NCBI GenBank assembly: GCA_017163975.1
Contig: JAFFSR010000251.1
Coordinates: 9,362,001 to 9,426,000, forward strand
Direction of reading: 5' to 3'
DNA: 64,000 bases
From: Anastatus disparis
Taxonomy: Eukaryota > Arthropoda > Insecta > Hymenoptera > Eupelmidae
The notes under the pieces are model-generated. The model saw only the letters and a list, made by a program, of their open reading frames with translations. It ran no database searches and was not told the DNA's origin. Below are positions 13,661 to 24,851 of this stretch, piece after piece. Numbering within the stretch: the stretch's first letter is position 1; the number at the start of each line of letters is the position of its first letter. The position numbers were made by a program, and so were the translations under genes.

Positions 13661-13889
13661 AAATCTATATAAAATAAGATCGTCAGTGACTCAGTCGGTA
13701 GAGCGATGGATTCGTATTCTCGAGGTGCCGAGTTCGAATCCCGCTCTCGGCGGCCGATTGATACAAGCACCACTGTACGTCACATGTGCTTTGTTCACAA
13801 ATACACTGACAATCTTCGTCGCTAATTAGCATCGCAATGATAGTATAAATACAGCGATGTTAAATAACATTTTTAAAAATCTATATAAA
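13661..13889 (+). mobile_element. tRNA-derived SINE, copy 2, with 13-bp target-site duplication
   Basis: This is the second copy of the SINE found at 9966. The element proper is about 13677-13867: A box region GACTCAGTCGGTAGAGC, B box GTTCGAATCCC, the same body, and an end reading GTTAAATAA. It is flanked by a perfect 13-bp direct repeat, AAATCTATATAAA, at 13661-13673 and 13877-13889, which is direct evidence of retrotransposition. It differs from copy 1 by scattered substitutions and a short insertion (GGCGGCCG) at the head-body junction, so the two inserted independently. No open frame is present or expected. Confidence 0.92.
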
Positions 13890-14037
13890 GTTTGTGGCTA
13901 GTGTGTGATTATGCTATATACATTTAATTTACTTAATTTTTGTCATTTTTCCTTAAGCATTTTGTCTTACCTTACCTCATCTATTATTCACATAAGATAC
14001 ACCGATAAGATTTATCTATTTTTACTAAATATATATA
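13890..14037. other. Left flank of the giant inverted-repeat element
   Basis: AT-rich sequence ending in AAATATATATA immediately before the element terminus. TA dinucleotides also begin the right flank, so a target-site duplication of TA or (TA)n is possible but cannot be distinguished from simple repeat. Confidence 0.5.
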
Positions 14038-15323
14038 CCGGGTGACAGTGCGAGAGTGGTGGCTAAGTTTTGAGTATGATAATTTATTTTTTTATTAACT
14101 AACACCATGGTTTTAAGGGTTTTCGGGGCCAAGGAATCCAATGGTCAAGTTATTTTCGTTGTAAAATTAATATTTCGAAAAATAAAAAATTTATTTTTTG
14201 AAAAAATTAACGAATCTTGGTTTTAATTAATATTATCGAAAGCTGATTAAATTTAACGACGATACGACCTTTGCTGCCTTAAATTTAATGTTTTTAAGTA
14301 TTTTTAATTAATTGTTAAAAGTTGATATTTTAGAGTGACTGATATTCCGTGAAAAATTTACGGAATGGAATTTTTCAAATCAAGCAGCAACTTCACGGCG
14401 AGTTTTGACATCTAAATGAACTGCTCGAAAAGCGGGTTATGTTGATGCTATTGTTTACGAATATAATTCGTAGTCGTCGATCATAGATGGCAATACTAGT
14501 TCCTTTAGAACTATTATTTATAAAGATTTTTATTATAATAAGAATAAAGACGATTAAAATATTATAAAATTTACATAAAGTTAATTTATTTAATGATTTA
14601 TTTAATCAATATAAGTTTATTTTTCTAATTTAAACAAGATATAATAATAAAATGAATGAAATTTTTATTTTTTACTGATAATACGCAAATGTCCTACAGT
14701 CATAAGTTATTTAAAAATTTAAATACTCGAAATTATGTGTCCTAATTAATTTTTCTACAAATTACTTATCATTGAGACAATGAATGTAGAAAATCAGATT
14801 CGATTATTATAACTCTTTAAGTTTCATGATTATTATTTTGAAAATATTAATAATTTGAGCATATAATAAAAATTGACTACAATAATGTAATTTAGTACTG
14901 TTTTTTTATTATTTTTTTTTTATTTTTATTATTTAAAAATACATGTTAATAAATACTAATAAAAGCAATTTTCTAATTTTTTTTTTAATTTATTTATTTT
15001 TTGGAAATAAGTTGAAAATTCTATTTTAAATTCATAAGGTTATTAATGATAAATTTGTTATAACAATGACCATATTATTAAATTTTAAATATTTTATTTA
15101 GTATGACATATTTCATAACTGTGATGGTCACAACAGCGAGCACAAGAAATTCAAATTATTTTATAACTAAAGAATAATGATATGTATGTAACTCCATTTT
15201 GTTCAGTTCTTTCGATGTTTATCGTTTGAATTCTATAACTCAGTTCATAGATGGCGATAGCAGGTTATAAGAAAGAGTGTACGCATAGAAAGACGTTAAT
15301 GAAAAATTGTGATTCCTTAAATA
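14038..15323 (+). repeat. Left terminal inverted repeat
   Basis: The sequence matches the reverse complement of 51712-52976. The outer 470 bp or so is almost identical between arms; the inner part carries more substitutions and indels. Internal features include a perfect ATTCCGT-9-ACGGAAT palindrome (14344-14366). There are also two direct copies of a TCATAGATGGCRATA motif, at 14481-14495 and 15245-15259. The inner 400 bp is very AT-rich with long T runs. No open frame of note. Confidence 0.93.
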
Positions 15324-15537
15324 CAGCCTAATGAGGATTGTTTTTATACATTTTTTAGCTATTTTAAAATTCTTCCAACAACTATTATATTGTCAATATT
15401 TCAATAACTTTTAAGTCAGTTATTTTTTAATATTGCAATAATAAAGAATATAATGAAATTAGCAATAGTTAATCAGTTCTTTATTTTCGTTGAATTTGAA
15501 GTTTATTAATCAAATAATAACTAGCAATTTATTTTTT
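15324..15537. other. AT-rich spacer inside the left inverted repeat
   Basis: Plain AT-rich sequence between the inner edge of the inverted repeat and the nested palindrome. I see no motif. Confidence 0.4.
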
Positions 15538-15950
15538 GACACTCCGTGCGCGAAGCTCAATTTTGCGCACGCTGTATAAAGTGACACGTGCAAAAATAGA
15601 GCTTCTTACACGTCGTGTCAAAATAGTATTTTTCGATACTAGTGCGTGAGAGTGATTTTTTACTCGTGTGGCGGTTTGCGCTCGAGCGAAGCGAGGGTGA
15701 AAAGGTCAAACGAGGAAGAAATCACTTTCTCGTACGAGTATCGAACAATATTTTTTGACACGACGTGTAAGAAGCTCCATTTTCGCACGTGTCACATTGT
15801 ACTGCGTGCGCGAAATTGAGCTTCGCGCACGAAGTGTCAAAAAATATTGTTCGATACTCGTGCGAGAAAGTGATTCGCTTCGCTCGGGCGCAAACCGCCA
15901 CACGAGTAAAAAATCACTCCCACGCACTAGTATCGAAAAATACTATTTTC
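15538..15950. repeat. GC-richer nested palindrome (snapback repeat)
   Basis: Several inverted pairs are nested. The outermost arms about 15621-15690 and 15878-15949 share CGATACTAGTGCGTG and ACTCGTGTGGCGGTTTGCGC. Inner arms about 15716-15770 and 15823-15873 share CTCGTRCGAGTATCGAACAA. A third block at 15538-15622 is the reverse complement of about 15755-15843 (GTGTAAGAAGCTC, GCGCGAA and GTGTCAAAA motifs). The block is rich in CG and GTGCG, unlike everything around it. The open frames on both strands here (15706-15927, 15755-15979) mirror each other and follow from the palindrome. It reads as a foldback or MITE cluster nested in the larger element. Confidence 0.8.
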
Positions 15951-16230
15951 ACACTCAGGGCGTGAAATTAAATTTTTGATGTCTATTCTTAGAGGCTAAA
16001 ATAGCTCTTTTTTTACCCGAGGGCAAAAAAGTAGTTTTCTCATAAGCGTGATTGATTTTTAACCAGTTTCCAATAAGAAATTTACTATTTCACACTCAGG
16101 GCGTGAAATTCAATTATTGATGGCTATTCTTAGAGGCTGAAATAGCTCTTTTTTACCCAAGGGAAAAAAAGTAGTTTTCTCATAAGCGTAATTGATTTTT
16201 ACCCTGTTCCCAATAAGAAATTTAATTTTC
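15948..16230 (+). repeat. 141-bp tandem duplication
   Basis: Two adjacent copies start at 15948 and 16089, each beginning TTCACACTCAGGGCGTGAAA. They include TTAGAGGCT, a TTTTACCC-rAGGG stretch and AAGTAGTTTTCTCATAAGCG. They differ by a few substitutions and small indels. No coding potential is evident. The duplication abuts the palindrome, whose right arm ends where copy 1 begins. Confidence 0.85.
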
Positions 16231-16249
16231 GTGTCTTAAAGTTGTACTA

Positions 16250-16602
16250 AATGGTGGATGAGTCGATGTATAAATTAAGTAATGGGTTCGTGGTTCAATG
16301 AATTCATGGGTGGATTCATGGGACGATGAAATGACGACTCAATGGTTCGATAGGCGGGTCGATAAATATGACGATGGGTCGATGGGCGAATAAATAATTA
16401 TGTCGATGGGTCGATAAATGAATATGTCGATAGGTTAATAAATCGATGGGTTGATGGACTGATGGGTGGATCGATGAAATGGTCGATGGGTTGATGGGCG
16501 GATATATGATTTTGATGATGGGTTAATGGGCGGATAAACGATTTTGTTGATGGGTTGATGAGCGTATAGATAAACTTGTTGATGGGTTGATGGGCGGAGT
16601 AT
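16250..16602 (+). repeat. Degenerate GATGGG minisatellite
   Basis: The motif GATGGGT(C/T)GATGGGCG recurs with variable spacing. At the right end the period settles at 32 bp: copies start at 16485, 16517, 16549 and 16581. The left half is more decayed, with scattered TCGATGGG and TCGATAA words. No open frame or function is indicated. Confidence 0.8.
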
Positions 16603-17085
16603 TATTTTCACATTTTCATTTTGATTTTATGATCTGTTAATGTCGTTACTTTATGTATTATGAATGAATTTATATTCAATGTGGTTGAATTGGACGCCCT
16701 TCGTGTATGAAAAAGTAATATGTTATCCACGGAAGTAAAGGTATTTTTGCCCTCGTCTTTATTGTCGCCCTCACTTCGTTCGGGTGTCAAACTCAACTCG
16801 GCCAAAAATCACCTATTTTACTCCCTTAATTAACAATGTACTATTATATTTTTTAATAAACTATGAAGAATGATTATAATAAAATTAAAAAATTTTAAAT
16901 ATTTATAAAATTATAAATTTGATTTTTTATATTAGGCCAATCTATTAGATTGGTATTCTATATCAACACTGTAGTCTTTAATATATGATCGTGTATTTAT
17001 CGGTCACTTATCGCGACTGCGTAGCCACGAGATATAGCCAACAGTAAGTAATCTAAGCATATCTTATCCTTAATTTTCTACCAGG
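16603..17085. other. Spacer between minisatellite and satellite array
   Basis: Mostly AT-rich sequence. Around 16,690-16,800 it contains a GC-richer segment with CCCTCRCTTCGTTCGGGTG-like words, resembling the arms of the nearby palindrome, so it may be a remnant of a similar repeat. The reverse-strand frame 16608-16805 overlaps it but shows no domain. The satellite begins abruptly at about 17086. Confidence 0.4.
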
Positions 17086-18190
17086 GATAGTCTGCTTTTA
17101 TTGCAAGAAATAAGTTATGACAGCTCTGTCAAATCTGAAATTGCATTGAAGTAAAAACATTTAAAAAAGAAAAATAATTTATTATCCAGTCTTAAGTTTA
17201 GAAATATGGTCTTGGAAAATATTTCGTGATATAGTCTTTCTAACAATAAGAAAACTACACAATGTGGGTGTATTATTGATTGTACTATATTAGCCAGAAA
17301 AGCGAACACTGTGTAAAGTAAAAGTATTGTTTGTTGGAATGAATGTCTTATATTTGAAAATCTATACCGCTATACTCGCATAAAACAATGTTCCACTTTT
17401 ATGATTATGTTTGTGCGATTACACATAAGATTTTCCAAAAAAGTAACCTTATATTGACCAAGAACTTTCTACCACTACAATTTGGTATCAGTTGATTATT
17501 CGCGACATAGCCTTATTGCCAAAAAACAATATCATGAAGGCTTCGTAAGTGTATTTCGATTTGCAGAGACAATATGCAAAAAAGCAACATCTATACAAGG
17601 CGGAACAATCGTTCGTTATATAAATACACTTTTACTCGAGGATCTTGACTGGTAGAAGTGCTAAATTAGGTTTTTACGATACCGAAAGATCCAGGACGCA
17701 TTGACATCGAGATTTCCTATGATGGAAATAATCTATCACGAGCGAAAGTTCAGAATTAGTGTCTTAAAAAGTTGTTCGCGTATTAGTCTTTTTACAAGAA
17801 AATATTTACACAATGCAAGTGTTTTATCGATTGTACTATCATTACCCAAAGAAGCAAATACTATTTAGGGTAGGACTATTGTTTTTTAGATAGAATACTT
17901 TATATTTAACAATGTGTATTGTCTTTCTTTCCCAGAAAAAAGTTGACATTATTTTTGATACGCTTGAGCGAACACAAATAAAATTCACCATAAAAGAATC
18001 ACTATACATATCCCAAAAAGCTTACTCCTAAAATTTGGACTTAGTTCATTGTCCGCCAAATAGTTTAACTTACAAAAAGACAGTAGTTAATTAATTTACT
18101 AAGTGCATTTTGATTCAAAAATACAATATCCAAAAAAGCAACGTCTATTTGTGGCCAAACGATCGTTTTCTAAATCGGTAGTCTTATACT
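17086..18190 (+). repeat. Diverged left-edge satellite monomer
   Basis: This first unit is aligned to the others but carries many private substitutions. Its second half resembles monomer type F (GAGCGAAAG, TTAAAAAGTTGTTCGCGTATTAG). Higher divergence at the edge of an array is the usual sign that edge copies are not homogenised. Confidence 0.75.
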
Positions 18191-21100
18191 CGAGAATATA
18201 GTCTGCTTTTATTGCAAGAAATAATTTATGTCAGCTCTGACAAATCTGAAATTGCATCAAAGTAAAAACTTTTAAAAAAGAAACATAATTTATTATCAGT
18301 CTTAAGTTTAGGAATATGGTCTTGGAAAATATTCAGTGATTCAGTATTTCTAACAATAAGAAAACTACACAATATGGGTGTATCATCGATTGTAGTGTAT
18401 TAGCCAAAAAAGCGACAGTTGTGTAAAGTTGAAGTATTGTTTGTTGGAATGAATGTCTTATATTTGAAAATCTATACCGCTATACTCGCATAAAAAAAGG
18501 TTCCTTTTTATGATTATGTTTGTGCGATTACACATAAGACTTTCCAAAAAAGTAACCTTATATTGACGAAGAACTATCTACTACTAAAATTTAGTATCAG
18601 TTGATTATTCGCAACATAGCCTTATTGCCAAGAAACAATATCATAATGGCTTCGTAAGTGTATTTTGAATTGAAAAGACAAGATCCAACAAAGCAACATC
18701 TATGCAAGGCAGACCAACCGTTCGTTGAATAAATACTCTTATATTCGACAATCTCGTCTGCTAGGATTGCCAGAAATAAGTTTTAACGGTTCCAAAAGAT
18801 CTATATCGCATTGACGTCCAGATTTCCAATGATAAAAATAATCTATCACGAGTAAAAGTTCAGAATTAGTGTCTCGGAAAGTTGTTCGCCAATCAGTCTT
18901 CTTACAAGAGAATAGTTACACAATGCAAGTGTTTTATCGATTGTACTATCATTACCCAAAGAAGCAACAACTATTTAGGGTAGGACTATTGTTTTTTAGA
19001 TAGAATACTTTATATTTAACAATGTGTATTGTCTTTCTTTCCCAGAAAAAAGTTGACATTATTTTTGATACGCTTGAGCAAACACAAATAAAATTCTCCA
19101 TAAAAGCAACACTATAGATATCCCAAAAAGCTTATTCCTAAAATTTGGACTTAGTTCATTGTCCGCAAAATAGTTTAGCTTACAAAAAGACAGTAGTAGT
19201 TTGGTTTACTGAGTGCATTTTGATTCAAAAATACAATATCCAAAAAGCAACGTCCATTTGTGGCCAAACGATCGTTTTCTAAATCGGTAGTCTTATACTC
19301 GAGAATATAGTCTGCTATTATTGCAAGAAATAATTTATGACAGCCCTGACAAATCTGAAATTGCATCAAAGTAAAAACTTTTGAAAAATAAACATAATTT
19401 ATTATCAGTCTCAAGTTTAGGAATATGGTCTTGGAAAATATTCAGTGATTTAGTATTTCTAACAATAAGAAAACTACACAATGTAGGTGTATCATCGATT
19501 GCAGTGTATTAGCCAGGAGAGCAACAATTTTGTACAGTTAAAGTATTGTTTGTTGAAATAAATGTCTTATATTTGAAAATCTATACCGCTATACTCGCAT
19601 AAAAAAAGTTTCCACTTTTATGATTATGTTTGTGTGATTGCACATAAGACTTTCCAAAAAAGTAACCTTATATTGACCAAGAACTATTTTGTACTAAAAT
19701 TTGGTATCAGTTAATTATTCGCAACATAGCCTTATTGCCAAGAAACAATATCATAATGGCTTCGTAAGTGTATTTGAAATTGAAAAGACAAGATAAAAAA
19801 AGGCAACATCTATGGAAGGCGAACAAATTGTTCGTTGAATAAATACTCTTATATTCGAGAATCTCGTCTGCTAGGATTGCCAGAAATAAGTTTCAACGGC
19901 TTCAAAAGATCTAGATCGCATTGACATCCAGATTTCCAATGATAAAAATAATCTATCACGAATAAAAGTTCAGAATTAGTGTCTCGGAACGTTGTTCGCA
20001 AATCAGTCTTCTTACAAGAGAATAGTTACACAATGCAAGTGTTTTATCGATTGTACTATCATTACCCAAAGAAGCAACTATTTAGGGTACGACTATTGTT
20101 TTTTAGATAGAATTCTTTATATTTAACAATGTGTATTGTCTTTCTTTCCCAGAAAAAAGTTGACATTATTTTTAATACGCTTGAGCGAACACAAATAAAA
20201 TTCTCCATAAAAGAAACACTATAGATATCCCAAAAAGCTTACTCCTAAAATTTGGACTTAGTTCATTGTCCGCAAAATAGTTTAGCTTACAAAAAGACAG
20301 TAGTAGTTTGGTTTACTGAGTGCCTTTTGATTAAAAAATACAATATCCAAAAAAGCAACGTCTATTTGTGGCCAAACGATCGTTTTCTAAATCGGTAGTC
20401 TTATACTCGAGAATATAGTCTGCTTCTATTGCAAGAAATAATTTATGTCAGCTCTGACAAATCTGAAATTGCATGAAAGTAAAAACATTTGATAAAGAAT
20501 CCTAATTTATTATCAGTCTCGAATTTAGGAATATGGTCTTGGAAAATATTCAGTGATTTAGTATTTCTAACAATAAGAAAACTACACAATGTAGGTGTAT
20601 CATCGATTGCAGTGTATTAGCCAGAAGAGCAACAATTTTGTACAGTTAAAGTATTGTTTGTTGGAATAATTGTCTTATATTTGAAAATCTATACCGCTAT
20701 ACTCGCATAAAAAAAGTTTCCACGTTTATGATTATGTTTGTGCGATTGCACATAAGACTTTCCAAAAAAGTAACCTTATATTGACCAAGAACTATCTAGT
20801 ACTAAAATTTGGTATCAGTTGATTATTCGCAACATAGCCTTATTGCCAAGAAACAATATCATAATGGCTTCGTAAGTGTATTTTGAATTGAAAAAACAAG
20901 ATCCAAAAAAGCGACATCTATGCAAGGCGGACCAATCGTTCGTTGAATAAATACTCTTATATTCGAGAATCTCGTCTGCCAGGATTGCCAGAAATAAGTT
21001 TTAGCGGTTCCAAAAGATCTAGATCGCATTGACATCCAGATTTCCAATGATAAAAATAATCTATCACGAGTAACAGTTCAGAATTAGTGTCTTGGTAAGT

Positions 21101-24100
21101 TGTTCGCGAATCAGTCTTTTTACAAGAGAATAGTTACACAATGCAAGTGTTTTATCGATTGTACTATCATTACCCAAAGAAGCAACAACTATTTAGGGTA
21201 GGACTATTGTTTTTTAGATAGAATACTTTATATTTAACAGTGTGTATTGTCTTTCTTTCCCAGAAAAAGGTGACATTATTTTTGATACGCTTAAGCGAAC
21301 ACAAATAAAGTTCTCCATAAAAGCAACACTATAGATATCCCAAAAAGCTTACTCCTAAAATTTGGCCTTAGTTCATTGTCCGCAAAATAGATTAGCTTAC
21401 AAAAAGACAGTAGTAGTTTGGTTTACTGAGTGCATTTTGATTCAAAGTTACAATATCCAAAAAAGCAACGTCCATTTGTGGCCAAACGATCGTTTTCTAA
21501 ATCGGTAGTCTTATACTCGAGAATATAGTCTGCTTCTATTGCAAGAAATAATTTATGTCAGCTCTGACAAATCTGAAATTGCATGAAAGTAAAAACATTT
21601 GATAAAGAATCCTAATTTATTATCAGTCTCGAATTTAGGAATATGGTCTTGGAAAATATTCAGTGATTTAGTATTTCTAACAATAAGAAAACTACACAAT
21701 GTAGGTGTATCATCGATTGCAGTGTATTAGCCAGAAGAGCAACAATTTTGTACAGTTAAAGTATTGTTTGTTGGAATAATTGTCTTATATTTGAAAATCT
21801 ATACCGCTATACTCGCATAAAAAAAGTTTCCACGTTTATGATTATGTTTGTGCGATTGCACATAAGACTTTCCAAAAAAGTAACCTTATATTGACCAAGA
21901 ACTATCTAGTACTAAAATTTGGTATCAGTTGATTATTCGCAACATAGCCTTATTGCCAAGAAACAATATCATAATGGCTTCGTAAGTGTATTTTGAATTG
22001 AAAAAACAAGATCCAAAAAAGCGACATCTATGCAAGGCGGACCAATCGTTCGTTGAATAAATACTCTTATATTCGAGAATCTCGTCTGCTAGGATTGCCA
22101 GAAATAAGTTTTAGCGGTTCCAAAAGATCTAGATCGCATTGACATCCAGATTTCCAATGATAAAAATAATCTATCACGAGTAACAGTTCAGAATTAGTGT
22201 CTTGGAAAGTTGTTCGCGAATCAGTCTTTTTACAAGAGAATAGTTACACAATGCAAGTGTTTTATCGATTGTACTATCATTACCCAAAGAAGCAACAACT
22301 ATTTAGGGTAGGACTATTGTTTTTTAGATAGAATACTTTATATTTAACAGTGTGTATTGTCTTTCTTTCCCAGAAAAAGGTGACATTATTTTTGATACGC
22401 TTAAGCGAACACAAATAAAATTCTCCATAAAAGCAACACTATAGATATCCCAAAAAGCTTACTCCTAAAATTTGGCCTTAGTTCATTGTCCGCAAAATAG
22501 TTTAGCTTACAAAAAGACAGTAGTAGTTTGGTTTACTGAGTGCATTTTGATTCAAAGTTACAATATCCAAAAAAGCAACGTCCATTTGTGGCCAAACGAT
22601 CGTTTTCTAAATCGGTAGTCTTATACTCGAGAATATAGTCTGCTTTTATTGCAAGAAATAATTTATGTCAGCTCTGACAAATCTGAAATTGCATGAAAGT
22701 AAAAACATTTGATAAAGAATCCTAATTTATTATCAGTCTCGAATTTAGGAATATGGTCTTGGAAAATATTCAGTGATTTAGTATTTCTAACAATAAGAAA
22801 ACTACACAATGTAGATGTATCATCGATTGCAGTGTATTAGCCAGAAGAGCAACAATTTTGTACAGTTAAAGTATTGTTTGTTAAAATATATGTCTTATAT
22901 TTGAAAATCTATACCGCTATACTCGCATAAAAAAAGTTTCCACTTTTATGATTATGTTTGTGTGATTGCACATAAGACTTTCCAAAAAAGTAACCTTATA
23001 TTGACCAAGAACTATCTAGTACTAAAATTTGGTATCAGTTGATTATTCGCAACATAGCCTTATTGCCAAGAAACAATATCGTAATGGCTTCGTGAGTGTA
23101 TTTTGAATTGAAAAGACAAGATAAAAAAAAGCAACATCTATGGAAGGCGGACCAATTGTTCGTTGAATAAATACTCTTATATTCGAGAATCTCGTCTGCT
23201 AGGATTGCCAGAAATAAGTTTCAACGGTTCCAAAAGATCTAGATCGCACTGACATCCAGATTTCCAATGATAAAAATAAGCTATCACGAGTAACAGTTCA
23301 GAATTAGTGTCTTGGAAAGTTGTTCGCGAATCAGTCTTTTTACAAGAGAATAGTTACACAATGCAAGTGTTTTATCGATTCTACTATCATTACCCAAAGA
23401 AGCAAACACTATTTAGGGTAGGACTATTGTTTTTTTGATAGAATACTTTATATTTAACAATGTGTATTGTCTTTCTTTCCCAGAAAAAAGTTGACATTAT
23501 TTTTGATACGCTTGAGCGAACACAAATAAAATTCTTCATAAAAGCAACACTATAGATATCCCAAAAAGCTTATTCCTAAAATTTGGACTTAGTTCATTGT
23601 CCGCAAAATAGTTTAGATTACAAAAAGACAGTAGTAGTTTGGTTTACTGAGTGCATTTTGATTCAAAAATACAATATCCAAAAAAGCAACGTCCATTTGT
23701 GGCCAAACGATCGTTTTCAAAATCGGTAGTCTTATACTCGAGAATATAGTCTGCTATTATTGCAAGAAATAATTTATGACAGCCCTGACAAATCTGAAAT
23801 TACATCAAAGTAAAAACTTTTGAAAAAGAAACCTAATTTATTATCAGTCTCGAATTTAGGAATATGGTCATGGAAAATATTCAGTGATTCAGTATTTCTA
23901 ACGATAAGAAAATTACACAATGTAGGTGTATCATCGATTGCAGTGTATTAGCCAGAAGAGCAACAATTGTGTACAGTTAAAGTATTGTTTGTTGAAATAA
24001 TTGTCTTATATTTGAAAATCTATACCGCTATACTCGCATAAAAAAAGTTTCCACGTTTATGATTATGTTTGTGCGATTGCACATAAGACTTTCCAAAAAA

Positions 24101-24851
24101 GTTACCTTATATTGACCAAGAACTATCTAGTACTAAAATTTGGTAACAGTTGATTATTCGCAACATAGCCTTATTGCCAAGAAACAATATCATAATGGCT
24201 TTGTAAGTGTATTTTGAATTGAAAAAACAAGATTCAAAAAAAGCAACATCTGTGCAAGGCGGACCAATCGTTCGTTGAATAAATACTCTTATATTCGAGG
24301 ATCTTGTCTGCTAGGATTGCCAGAAATAAGTTTTAACGGTCCTAAAAGATCTAGATCGCATTAACATCCAGATTTCTAATGATGAAAACAATCTATCACG
24401 AGCGAAAGTTCAGAATTAGTGTCTTAAAAAGTTGTTCGCGTATTAGTCTTTTTTACAAGAAAATATTTACACAATGCAAGTGTTTTATCGATTGTACTAT
24501 CATTACCCAAAGAAGCAAATACTATTTAGGGTAGGACTATTGTTTTTTAGATAGAATACTTTATATTTAACAATGTGTATTGTCTTTCTTTCCCAGAAAA
24601 AAGTTGACATTATTTTTGATACGCTTGAGCGAACACAAATAAAATTCACCATAAAAGAATCACTATACATATCCCAAAAAGCTTACTCCTAAAATTTGGA
24701 CTTAGTTCATTGTCCGCCAAATAGTTTAACTTACAAAAAGACAGTAGTTAATTAATTTACTAAGTGCATTTTGATTCAAAAATACAATATCCAAAAAAGC
24801 AACGTCCATTTGTGGCCAAACGATCGTTTTCTAAATCGGTAGTCTTATACT
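18191..24851 (+). repeat. Higher-order repeat block 1, monomers A-B-C-C-E-F
   Basis: Six monomers were typed by diagnostic variants. A (18191): TCTTAAGTTTAGG and a GGCAGACCAACCG segment. B (19300): CTATTATTGC with GGCGAACAAATTG. Two adjacent C types (20408, 21518): CTTCTATTGC, GATAAAGAATCC. E (22628): GTAGATGTATC, GTTAAAATATATG, CGATTCTACTATC. F (23739): GTCATGG, CATCTGTGC, GGTCCTAAAAG. Compared with block 2 it lacks G and H and has a doubled C, which is consistent with unequal exchange. Confidence 0.8.

Noticed and set aside
15706..15979. Two overlapping frames of 73 and 74 codons on opposite strands
   Set aside because: They share the same peptide words because the DNA is a palindrome. Coding on either strand is not supported.
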